A stretch of 64,000 bases of DNA from Syngnathus acus (Eukaryota > Chordata > Actinopteri > Syngnathiformes > Syngnathidae). This document shows, piece after piece, positions 49,401 to 60,305 of the stretch. How positions within the stretch are numbered: the stretch's first letter is position 1; each line of letters starts with the position of its first letter. Position numbers and translations under genes: made by a program. The notes under the pieces were generated by a model. That model did no database searches. It had not been told where the DNA came from and saw nothing but the letters and a program-made list of their open reading frames with translations. The stretch lies in assembly GCF_901709675.1 (NCBI RefSeq), contig NC_051093.1, forward strand, positions 9,043,553-9,107,552, given 5' to 3'.

Positions 49401-50832
49401 AGAAACAAAATATTGTCCCAAACATGTAATGCATCTTTGACCTTGCTCGATAAACTGACTCACAGGGCTATCCAGGCCAGGCGTCCGTTTGGCATCCGAT
49501 CCTCTCGTAGCATTAACCTCCTCTGTCCACAAGTCAGCCTTCTGCTGGAGAGGCCCTCCATTCTATGACACAAAACAGAGATGACTTAAAGTGTTGACAA
49601 CTGCACGCAAAACATGACCTCAGCGACTTGCGGATGAGGGTAATTAGTGCTCGCTTATTGCCTTTGCCCTTTGAAGCATGAGCGGTTTCCCCACAGATGG
49701 TTCGATAATTATTTCAGATGGCTAGGACCTCGTAAAACAAAGTATGTTCTAAACATACTTTGGTCTCCGATTCGAGGTGTCAGTTTGACTGGCTGTGGCA
49801 AGATGAAAGAAAGAAGGACGGACGGACGGAAGGAGCAAGTGGAAAACAGTCAACCTTTCTCCATCCTGCTAAAGGTGCTGAATCGCCGTCATCTTCTAAT
49901 CACCTGCTCTGCGGTTGACCCTCATTATAAAGACAGCCAATTTGCCCACAGAGACTAATAGTCGCTGACACAATCATGAAACATGATTGAGAATTCATGT
50001 CCTTGTTATAGTACCTTAGTCATGAGACGGGAGAAGGACTGGATAAGGCCACAGTGTTTCTCAGCCAGGAAGCGATATCTTCTCTCTTCCTCCTTTAGCA
50101 CCTCGCTATGACTTTCTTGAAGGAACTGCAAATGCTCAGCAGCATTCTGTTCGTACATAAGATTGACTGTAAATCACCTCATACACAATACACACATTTC
50201 CACTGGAAGACATTTAATGCTAACCTGGTTAGCTCCACGCCTGCTCGTAGCTGCTGTCTGACCATAGACGCTCACCTCGTATTGCTTTCTGCTGCCCTGT
50301 CAGTTCCGTTCAAGCACTTTACATGAATCACCATCTTAAAGTTGCAAGAAAGTCACTTTTCCTTTTCATGTCGGAAGAGAGTCTCACTTACCGATAAATA
50401 ATCTCTGTCCAGTCTAACGTTCTGATCCATCTCTTCAAGAATGTCATTAGTGAACCAGCGGAACTTGGATGACACACACATACAGTATACAGTGACTGTC
50501 AACATGCAATAAAATACACATAATAGTATTATAATACTTTCAAATTCTTTGTGAAATCTTGTTACTTACTACTCCCTCCAGCTCCAAGGTGAGCCTCTTT
50601 TGGCTCTCGGCGATCTGAATCAGGACATCTCCTTAAAGATAAATACAATAAATCATGTAAAAATTGCGATATATACGTGTATATATATATATTTATTTGG
50701 GGTCCCCAACAGAAAGTTCAACGAGGCACTACCTGTCATTATCTATTATACATGTCCTCATGCCAGCAACTGTTACTCAATACTGCTGGATAAATAACAC
50801 ACACACTCACATATCTTGTCCTTGGTTGTCAT

Positions 50833-50866
<34 letters not shown>

Positions 50867-52101
50867 CTCAATAGGTATCATTCAGTCAAGCCTGTTGTAG
50901 TGCAAGAGTTCTCAAGGTTTCGGAACTACTGTAGGAGTTCATTGGCCAGCTTGGTTCATTTGAGGCCTACTCAATCAAATCTATACAAATGAATTAAATG
51001 TGCCTGTGCAGAAATAACCTCTTGATTTTGCAATCCAATAGAATTGAAGTTCCCTTTTGGTGTTTTGACTTACCTATGGAACGCGAGGACATGGTGTGAA
51101 AGGCCTGCTCGCCCATCTGTGAAAGCGCAGTGAAGTAAGCATCGCTTTTCACCGCCAGAGCTGAAAAACACGGCAAACATTGGAAAGTAATGGACCATTT
51201 ACATATACACACACACACCCCACTTGGCAATGTTCCTCTTGCTGAAATATTTAGCATGCTAGCTACATACTTAAATGTACAGCAGGTCATTGCAGCACAT
51301 CAATAGCTGTGTAAACTTAAAAAAAAAATCCCTTCCCCTGTTAAAAATACACCCGCCCCTCCTTGAACAGTGCAGGTTATACATTCATGGAGGAAAAAGG
51401 TTTTATTATTTATCTTAGTTACATTTCCTTGTACCAAAAAAAACCCGCTGTAATATAATACAAGACATGTAGACTTTTTACATCCACCGTAAAAAAATCC
51501 AATATATTGTAAATGTGTTTTTTTTTCTCCTAGGGGCAAGAAACCCAGTTGCTTGAATCTTGATAATGTCGTAATAAGAACTCCAAACACGCCTTGGATA
51601 CAAGCGAGGCGTGCACTAGCAAACACAACAGCACTACAAAAGTCCCAACAAACATGAACTTTGGAACGAGGTTCCATCAAACAGACGGCTGACGTTACAG
51701 TTTGTTTAGTTTACAGCGCTATTAAATGAATGGTGTGCGAACACCACACACAAGGAGTCAGAAAGCAACAAATTCAAATTGGTTCTCCTTCACCATCGTT
51801 GTCTTTTGCTTACTATGGAAAGCTCGGACATAGCTGTTTCCCAGCGACACAAGTTTTTGAAGGTCGGGGTTGAATTCATCCATCAAGCTCTGTTGAAGAC
51901 AAAAAAAAAGAGAAATATATGACTAACAAAAACATTTGGATCTTAATCATTGAGTTTGTATTAAAAAAATCACATCTACACTTTAATGATGAGTTCAAAA
52001 CGGAAAATTCCATTCAACTTCCAATCCCAAAACTATTTATTACTTACCGAGTAAATCCCCAAGGTTGATCGATGTAACTGTTCACTGTTCATTGCAGACA
52101 T
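46475..52101 (-). CDS. baiap2l2: BAIAP2-like 2 (Pinkbar), I-BAR and SH3 adaptor
   Basis: Fourteen coding exons, all in phase: 52101-52048, 51889-51814, 51160-51074, 50631-50570, 50463-50392, 50296-50225, 50146-50015, 49562-49464, 49161-49095, 48931-48736, 48230-48162, 47363-47198, 46694-46654, 46553-46475 (423 aa; human about 529). Cytoplasmic adaptor that binds membranes through an I-BAR (IMD) domain and promotes planar or curved actin-rich sheets; linked to epithelial junctions and hair-cell stereocilia. The IMD is about 1-185 (STLGIYSSLMDEFNPDLQKL; EEERRYRFLAEKHCGL). The SH3 is about 259-322 (RALVAHQ, GEMITVLVPQPKNGWLYGR, GWFPASFVEEVD). A proline tract TPPPPPPPPLL lies in exon 12. The C-terminus ELFPRGTNPFATVKL is the conserved WH2-like tail. 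Transcribed divergently from nptxr. The a/b paralogue is unresolved. Confidence 0.93.
50835..50864. repeat. (CA)n microsatellite in a baiap2l2 intron
   Basis: Fifteen uninterrupted CA units between exons 3 and 4 of baiap2l2. Confidence 0.95.
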
Positions 52102-54345
52102 TTTAATATCCACTCTTGCGGAACTGTCGATGAAATCCCTTGAGAGCATCCGAGTCTTAACTCATCCGAGCCAACCGAGTTGGATGTATGGAAGTGAAAG
52201 AGCTCAGGTTGTTGCTAATAGACTCAGCTGTGACTTGAATAGCGTGCAGTAAATAATTAAACACGGCCCAGCCATAAAACACAACGGCATATCCTGTAAA
52301 GCGTGACTTAGTGTTTGCTGAATAAAACATTGGGATAGATTTCTTTTTTTCACTTCCCCACAAAGCTAGAGACAATTTATTGTTTTTATTATTCCAACTT
52401 TAGGGGACCCAATTTACCACAGAAGCTGTGACCGGTGCATTTTGTGAGCATATAGGAAAAAAAGAAAAGACATAATATAGAATAAACGGGAGAATTTTTA
52501 TAAATATGCGGAAGTCCGTTAGTTAAGGTGTTAAAGATTGAATTAAAATTGTTGCCTGCTCACAAGGATATGACACTGCATTAACCCGCATCTCTCATGA
52601 CTCATTATATCTGCATTAGCACAACACCGCGCTGATGAGTATATTGATGCGTTCAACTCGAGAGAGGAAATGAGTGAGGGAAATATGGACGCTTTGAGAA
52701 CTGGATTTATTATTTATAGTTTAATAAATTACAAGCCGTGGTTGTCAGAGTCAGGCGGCGGGCGCGATTGGCTTGTACACTAGGTGGCATTAAAAACCAA
52801 CTGGATACACGAGAAGAATTTTAAGCAGTATTATGATGGAGATGGAAAAAAAAAAAAAAAAACAGCCTGAAAGCAAAACCAATTGAACACAAACTTGTGA
52901 TCATCTAATCCACAAATGTTAATTCTGACCTGAATGAATTTAAATGTAGGCTACAGTAAATTAACCACTAAAGAGTCTTTTTACGGCTCCACTGGCTTTT
53001 TACATCAATTAAAGATGAATGCACAGTTTGCTGATTAATAACTGCACTAAAGTCTCGAGAGCTTCTCCCAGTTTAGTCTTTATAATGCAAATTTTAGTGG
53101 AATATATATGTTTAGAATAATAATTACAATGGGAACCACATTCAAAAAGTAAGCATTTAAAAAAAAGCCATGAGTGCATGCTGACCCAAAGATTAACACG
53201 TATTAGCACTTAGCTGTGTGTGTGTGCGTGATTTAATGACCTCACTAATGGCAGCAGCTCGGAATCGTGCAACACGCAAAGACACCCACCATCCACCACC
53301 ACCAGGGTCATCATTCGATCAAGTCTATTGCTGTGGAGCTGCTCCAGTGGGAACCTTGAGCGGGATTTATAGCCGTGCACACTTCCCCACACAGTATATA
53401 GTATGGCTGGAATGTGAAGCTGAGCAACTCATGATTAGATATAGTGGGTGGGGGGTGGCTGGTACAAATATACCTATGAAGGCTGTATGCAGGAAAAACA
53501 TTCACTGCAGTGCAGCAAAAAAAAATGCCTTCGATATGCAGCCAAGTTACATTTTCTTCAAGCGGCAAGCGGATATGCATCCCATATAAATTCACGCTTA
53601 ACTTGTTTTATAGATGGAGACATTGGATTAAGAGGCTGGGGGAAGAGTGCACTGTGTTCCCTTCTGAAAATGCCATTTATCTTTGATACATTAAGTAGCA
53701 TTGATGCAAATGCCTAGAAACATTGGTGGTATTTTTTTTTTTTTAAGAAATGTGTTCCATGAGTTTTGCCTAGCAACAAGTGGCTCAGCCTTGCCAGTAA
53801 TACACTCAATCAAGTCTGTTGATTTACAACAATTGATTATAATTATATTTTTTATGGATTTATAATTGTATTTTTTCATTTTTATTTTAGGATCAATGAG
53901 GAGTTATGTTGCAGTGCGAGTTAAGAAGAACATCACACAAGAGCAACAACAAAAAACACCCAAATTTGCGCATGCACATTGAAGGGTGTTGTAGGTACTT
54001 CCATTGGGATTGTCACCCACACATTTTGCCTCAATTATGATCACCGGGCCGGGCTGCATTTTGTCTGACATGCGCGTTGCGCGCACGCACGCACGGAGGA
54101 GGCGTAACAGTAACACACTATGCTCAAATGCTTTCTGACGACTCCATGATAACTCGCTCTCGTGTCCTCACTACCTCCGTGAGAACACAAAAGTAAACCG
54201 GATTCTTTTTTTTCTCGTTTGCTCTTGGAATCAAAACGCGTCAAATCGATGATTTTTGCTGCGTTCGAGCACTTTTTCCTCCCGCGGGGTTGTTGTTGTT
54301 GTTATGATTAGATTTTTTTGATTGTCGATCGTCTCCGCCGCCACC
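52102..54345. other. Divergent intergenic region between baiap2l2 and nptxr
   Basis: About 2.2 kb separating two oppositely transcribed genes. The right end (about 54050-54345) is CpG-rich (GCGCGTTGCGCGCACGCACG near 54072) and probably holds the nptxr promoter and leader. The left end holds the baiap2l2 leader. No other gene is seen. Confidence 0.5.
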
Positions 54346-54349
54346 CTGA
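54336..54349 (+). promoter_or_regulatory. Non-AUG (CUG) start site of nptxr in an optimal Kozak context
   Basis: The bases CGCCGCCACCCTGA place CTG at 54346-54348 after a consensus GCCGCCACC, with the next codon beginning A. An in-frame TGA lies at 54319-54321 and there is no in-frame ATG between it and the CTG. The first in-frame ATG (54379) would remove a third of the membrane anchor. Human NPTXR is known to use a CUG start at the equivalent position. Confidence 0.85.
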
Positions 54350-57300
54350 AGTTCATTGTGATCATTTTGGCCGCCGGCATGGTGGCCTTTATCGGCGCCG
54401 TTATCTGCATCATCGCGGCCGTCCACACCGGAAGCACCAAGGCGGCACGGCAGCAGCCGGCAGCCGACAACCGATCGCTGTACGCGCACGGCGCGACGCA
54501 GCCCCCCGCCACCAGAGGCTCAGCGGCCAGGACTGGCGCCTTGGGCGCTCTCCATGGTTCTGAAGTGCCCGAATCCGAGGCGCCGACCTTCCGCATCGGG
54601 CTCGACGGTCTGGACGGGGTCACTGGACTAACCGGGCACGACCCAGCGGTCAGCCGACTCATTTGCACGCCGATCCCCGCCGGAGAGTGCGACCCGAGAA
54701 ACTTTCAGCAACAAGCGGACGACCCGACGCTATACGCGGGAGAGGACTGGGGCTACCTCCGCACCACCGCGGACGAGCTCCGGCAAACCGTCCTCCAGCA
54801 AAAGGAGCAAATACAAACGGACCAGCGGACCATCAGGGAGCTGACTGGCAAACTATCCGAGTGCGAGAGGGGGATGAAGGGTCGCGGTGGCGTCGGAGAG
54901 AGACGGAGAGGTGCCGCGGGCATATGGGGAGGCAAAAGCCCGGCAGAGCGGATCATGGTGCGGGATAGCCCCGCGTCGGCACCTGACCACGTGCTCACGC
55001 TACGGGCTGTGAATGAGCTGGAGCAGGCCATCAGTCAGCTCAAAGACCGCATTGAGAGACTGGAGGTATGTTGTGCAGGAAGAAATCACCCCCTACACGC
55101 AGCTACACTACACTGCAGAGGCGTATCATGAATCCCACTCCTTATCCTGGGGCGCTTGCATGGCATGATTTTAAAAGCAGAGGAGGGATTCCTGTCTCAA
55201 AACTGTTGAGAATTTCTATTTGATGATGTCTAAATGCTCATCAGGGATCATTCCAGTCTGGATTTTTCTCAAGGTGCATGCAAAGAGAGTTGGAGTCAAG
55301 TGAGCCTTTGTGAACATTGGCAGCTTTTTTTGGGGGGGGGGGGGGGGGGGAAGCAAGAATCCATTAGAAAGAGACATGCATAAAAATATTCACCAAGCAC
55401 AACTATGATATTTTAAAGAAGACATCATAAAAGACAGAAAGGCTCGATGATATGTGGAATCATACTGTCCTTAATGTGTTTTTTTACAGCAACAAACTGT
55501 TAGCCAACATTGTTCCTGTAATCTACTATGCCAAGAAAGCAGATTGCAATAAAAACAGAGAGATGGAAAAAAAAAAAAAGGCCTGGGAGAGGAAAAAAAA
55601 AAAAAAAAAGGGGGCAAAGTGATGCGGCTGGGGAGGAGGGCTGATGGTAAAGTGGCAGAAGAGGGGGGAAAAAAGAGAACAGCATCATCAGCCAGAGGAA
55701 AAAGAGGAGGGGGTAGCGTAACATAAAACATACTCTCCTCTGACCAGATTCTCAAGATGTATAGCGGCCTTTTCGGCGAAAGCAATATCATCCATAATGT
55801 ATGACTTGCCTAGTTGTAGGCTACAGACCTCTCATTCAATTCCCTGCTTGCACAGTCCCACTTTTATTAGAGCCATCTCTTCATGACTTGACCTCAAATG
55901 CTCTGATATTGTTTTTGAAAATGCTGCTGCTGCAGCATCATATTTTATAATGCTGCATTGTTTTGCCAGGGAGCCATCACTTGTAGTTTTCTCTCAACAG
56001 CCTAGTCACGTTTCCATCAGTGGGTGCTCGGCTCGCTCTAGCTGCACAGCGGTGTTTACATCTGATTGTGTGTCGAGGGGAATTTCGAAAACGGTCAATC
56101 TGGATGGACGATTTCACACATCTGCTAACACCGGCAATCCACGTCGTCGGTCCTTGTTTTCGAGACGGTTGTTGATTCGCACAGCATCGACTTTAAATTC
56201 TATTTAGTATGCACCAGATTTCATTTGGGGTATAAAAGCTTGTCATTTATGCAGATCTGTAATGATGCATGCTCAACACGAGCACCTTCTTACAAATTCA
56301 TGCATTTATGCATCAGTAAAAAAACAAAACAAAAAAAACTTGTCGCCCCCGTGCGTAAACAACCCCCTGCCTCAAGCACAACCCCTGGCTAAGTGATAGA
56401 AATGAAATATTAGAGAACAGATTCATAAGCGTCCAAATAGGATGGTGCATGATCGGAATCGGTGTCATTGAAATATTCGCATTCATTTACCAATGTGACC
56501 CATCATCAGCATCTGGGAATTTCTTCTACATTTTTGCAAATGAAAAATTAAATTCTACCAGCTGCCACTATTGGCCGTGCAGACTGCTCTCATAAAAATG
56601 ACACTTGTGCTGTTTATCTGCTTTTACCGCAAAATCAATAGGTCATATTTTTTTACCAGTATCCTCGGTACTCTGAATCGTACATCCTCCTAAAGATGAG
56701 CACGGAGGTAACGCTTCTTACATAATGTTTGTCCTTATGGGAACTGTTTGGATTCTTCTATAGCTTCACCTTTCTTATGCAACACAAAAATAGTGTACAG
56801 TACTGTACATTGGTTCCGACGACTCACAGTTGTACGTTTTTTGGTCTGGTCAGGTCTCCATGATGGATGGGGAAATTAGTTACGTCAAGAAGAAAGGCCA
56901 CAAAAAAACACTTGCTCCTGCTTTGTGTTTTTGACCTTTTCAACTGTTTCTCATTTCCACACGTGTGAAAATGTTTACAGAACCGGATTGTGGGAAATGA
57001 ACACACCTTGCAAGCAGCACCAGCATGATAAAGTTTTCTCCTACCTACGTGGTCTTCCTTCTCCGCAGGCCGACATCAATCTGTTTCCTCACAACCAGAC
57101 GGACATCGGCGCCTCGGCGCTTGCGGAGGACGACAACAAATCTTTGAGCCCGGAAATTTCAGTTGGCCATAAAGCGGGTGCAGAAAGGCCCTTGACGGTG
57201 GAGGACTTGGAAGAGGAGCTTGAAAGGAAGGTGGAGCTGTTGGAGAAAGAGAGAAAAGCCTTGAGGCTGGAAACCCAAAGACACAGACAGGAAATGGAGC

Positions 57301-58841
57301 GGGGGATCGACAAGCTCCACCACCGACTCTCGGGATTGGAGGAAGGTAAATATTAATCCAGACGGTAAATAGAACGCAGTGGTGCGAGAATACATCGAGT
57401 TTTAGCTCAAGTAAGATTCTCTGCTGCAAATAAATGATCAGTGAGACTATCAAATGCAAGCAGGAAAAGAAAAAAAAAAAAAAAAAAAAGACTTTTGCGT
57501 TTCTTGTCTCTTTCAGCCAATTACTTTGCAGAGGGCTACAGACTCTCTTTCCCATCCCGTACTAACTACATGTACGCCGTGGTGAGACAGTTTATTCCAA
57601 AGTTATGGGCCTTCACCTTCTGCCTTTGGCTTCGACCCACGGAAGGAGGCATCGGAACGCCCATCTCTTATGCCGTGCCGGAGCAACCTAATGAACTGGT
57701 GCTACTCCAAGGTCTGCGTACGCCCACTGAACTTTTCATCAATGACAAGGTAGTGAAAATAATCATGAAAAATCAATTCAAAACTTTAGCCGTCGTTATT
57801 GTGACCTATAACCTGTCCATCTGGATGTAAAAAAAAGAAAAAATATCTTTCTTGTAATGAGTTTGAACAGTCGTATGCTCTATTAAAAGAGGGTGTGTAT
57901 ACTTGTGCAACTGCACGATCCCACTTGTTTCATATATATGCTCTCAAAATGACGAAAAGAAATGTCATAGGGAGTTGGAAGAGTTTTGAAATTATTTGTC
58001 TTGAGCTCATTTTTTTTTTAAATTGGACAAAAACAGGGGTGTGTAGACTTTTTATACCCACTGAAATTATTATTCAAATTATTTGTCTTAAGATCATTTT
58101 TTTAATTGGACAAAAAAAGGGGTGTGTAGACTTTTTATAGCCACTAACAGACAAATCTGGCAGACAAGTGCAAGAAAAATATTGTCTTGTCTGCCTTACA
58201 CGATAAAAGCGAGCAACAGGGGCTATAGATATATTTTAACGAACCACTTATGCTAAAAAACGCCCTGAGGAAAGGCGTCGCCTTAAAGGCGGCATAATCG
58301 CCGGCAGTAAAACAGTACAAACTAAGTACGACTATCAAAATTCAATTTCTGCTTTTTTTTTCTAGGTGGCCCAACTACCTCTGAACCTGTCTCGCGACAA
58401 CTGGCAACACGTATGTGTGAGCTGGAACCAGAAAGGAGGAGCGTGGCAGGCCTACCAGGGGGGCAAGCTGAGAGGAGAAGGCCACGGCCTGGCGGACGGT
58501 CATAATATTAGACCTGGAGGAGTGTTAGTCCTAGGTCAAGAGCAGGTAAATGCTTCAGCAAAAGTCTTTTGGGTCAGCAAACCTCTGAAATGGGTTGTTT
58601 TCCACCCTAGGATTCCCTGGGCGGAGGCTTTGATTCAACTCAAGCTTTAGTCGGAGAGTTGTCCCAGGTGGCTGTGTGGGACCGAGTCCTGTCTGCCGAG
58701 CAGGTGGCCGGCTTGGCTCGTTGTGGGACGGTGACCCAGGGCAGCGTGGTTCCTTGGACTGAGCGTGGAGTGGAGGTTTATGGCGGAGCCACTAAGTACC
58801 CGGGGGAGCCTTGTAGTAAACACGGCCGCAGCTCCAAGTGA
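54346..58841 (+). CDS. nptxr: Neuronal pentraxin receptor
   Basis: Five coding exons: 54346-55065, 57069-57345, 57517-57749, 58366-58545, 58611-58841 (546 aa, counting the CUG as Met). Type II membrane pentraxin that clusters AMPA receptors at synapses with NPTX1 and NPTX2 and can be shed. A signal-anchor helix at about 3-30 (ILAAGMVAFIGAVICIIAAV) has a cytoplasmic stub of only a few residues. Coiled-coil regions are about 145-185 (DELRQTVLQQKEQIQTD) and 225-325 (ELEQAISQLKDRIERLE; ELERKVELLEKERKALRLE). The pentraxin domain is about 335-540 (FPSRTNYMYAVVRQ; HVCVSW signature; GGVLVLGQEQ; GGATKYPGEPC). One NQT and one NLS glycosylation sequon are present. The intron phases match the pentraxin family. 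The last signature position is Gln rather than Ser/Thr. Confidence 0.95.
55066..57068 (+). other. nptxr intron 1
   Basis: A 2.0-kb GT-AG intron with a 19-base G run at 55332-55350 and poly-A patches near 55565-55610. No exon or gene is recognised inside. Confidence 0.6.
57775..58143 (+). mobile_element. Tc1/mariner-like remnant in nptxr intron 3, with a duplicated end
   Basis: TATTGTGACCTATAACCTGT near 57795 and two copies of GGGGTGTGTAGACTTTTTAT (about 58036 and 58119) match the interior and terminal parts of a common fish DNA transposon. The terminal part is directly duplicated with about 83-bp spacing. No transposase frame remains. Confidence 0.5.
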
Positions 58842-60000
58842 CAGATGGAGCGTTTGAGGGAAAGGAGGAAGTTTGGGTTTTTTTTAGAATAAAAAGTTGT
58901 TAGCATTCCATTTTTGCAGTTACATAATATGGACAAAAAGGATGAAAGGGCAGCTAGCCAGGATGTGGTATTTCAAAAAACAAACGTTTGAATTTTATGA
59001 AGAGTTTCCTAATGCAAAGCAGCAATCTCAAATGCAACTTGGAATAATTAACAATTGAGCCGTTTAAATTGTGAAAAGAAGTCGAAGGTGAGATAAGAAT
59101 CTCAAGAAGCTGCAAGATGATGAAATTTCAGGAAAAGCAAAGAGTGGGATATAATAAACGTCAGTGTGTTAGATGGATCATTTTGACCTGCATGTTATAT
59201 TCATACATGAAACATGAGAAATTGATCATTCGATGACCTTTACGGTATATCAGGCACACTATTTTTTATTGTATTTACATTTTGTGCATATTTTTTGTAC
59301 TATCACAATGAGTTTGGGTTTACGAGTTTGGAATCACAAAAAAAGGATATATCTATAAATTCAGATTTTTTTTTTTTTATGCCATTTCAATTTTGACAAC
59401 TGAGTAGAGCCACGGGATAAAGAGACAACCTTCCGGTTATTGTCATCTTCCGACATTCCATGCGTGAGGGCCTGGCTAGGTTGAATCCGAAATATTTTAA
59501 AAGATCACAAGACGCTCAAGCGTCGTGAGATGTGACGGAGTGACAGACTAAACACTCGCTGTGGACTGCAGATGAAAATATTTTTGCGTATTTCCTACAC
59601 CAGTTTTAAAATGTGTCATTCTGATGAGTGCAATATATATTTGGTCGACGTGTTTTCACCCTGCAGATCTGTATGCCATACAAAGAAACTGAAATTTGAA
59701 AACATCTACGCCAAATCATGCCGTGCCTAATATTGTCTTTGTGTGCAACGCTGATAAGACGTTTGGTGTTTATTCAGTTCGTGTACTTTTATGTCACAGC
59801 TTTTGGGCACATTTCGATGGTGTTGTGGCATTATAATAAGAACATTGATACTGAAGAATAAGCCTGTTATGTCTTTTGGGCGTGATTTTTTGTTTGCATT
59901 TGTACAATGGTATGTCGAATCTGTTATGAACATATGTCTTGTTGTACTGTGATGTTGTTTATTGTCATTTATTACAATTAAATTCTTGCTTTTCACATGG
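58842..60000 (+). other. Probable 3' untranslated region of nptxr
   Basis: A proximal AATAAA is at 58888-58893 and a distal ATTAAA at 59977-59982. The nptxr mRNA in mammals has a long 3' UTR, so the distal site is plausible. The actual end is not determined. Confidence 0.4.
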
Positions 60001-60068
60001 AGAGAATGTGAGTCTTCAATTTTTGCTCCACTTTGAAAATTAAATGTATAAATTCATACTATTTGTTT

Positions 60069-60305
60069 TGCCGACTCCCTCAGATATCCCTATGCCCCCC
60101 CCCCACGGGAAAAAAAAAAAAACTAGCGCCGCCCATGGCTTCGACACTCAGTTGTTGTAACTATGTGCACGTGACCTTGAGCGAGATACTGAATTGCTGC
60201 TGAGGCAACATCATCGGTAGAAAAAAAAGAGGAGACGGCGCTAAAGTACTTTGAGTACCTTGTAGGTAGAAAAGTGCTATACGAGTGAAAGCCCATTTAC
60301 CATCT
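60069..60305. repeat. SINE-like interspersed repeat remnant
   Basis: ACTTTGAGTACCTTGTAGGTAG, given here in part, followed by AAAAGTGCTATACGAGTG and CCATTTACCAT is the typical tail of a fish short interspersed repeat. The left part (CCCTATGCCCCCC, poly-A, CTAGCGCCGCC) matches a scrap in pdgfb intron 1 near 15240-15295. Confidence 0.5.

Noticed and set aside
54379-54381. ATG at 54379 as the nptxr start
   Set aside because: It would remove about a third of the signal-anchor helix, while the upstream CTG has an optimal context and matches the known human arrangement.
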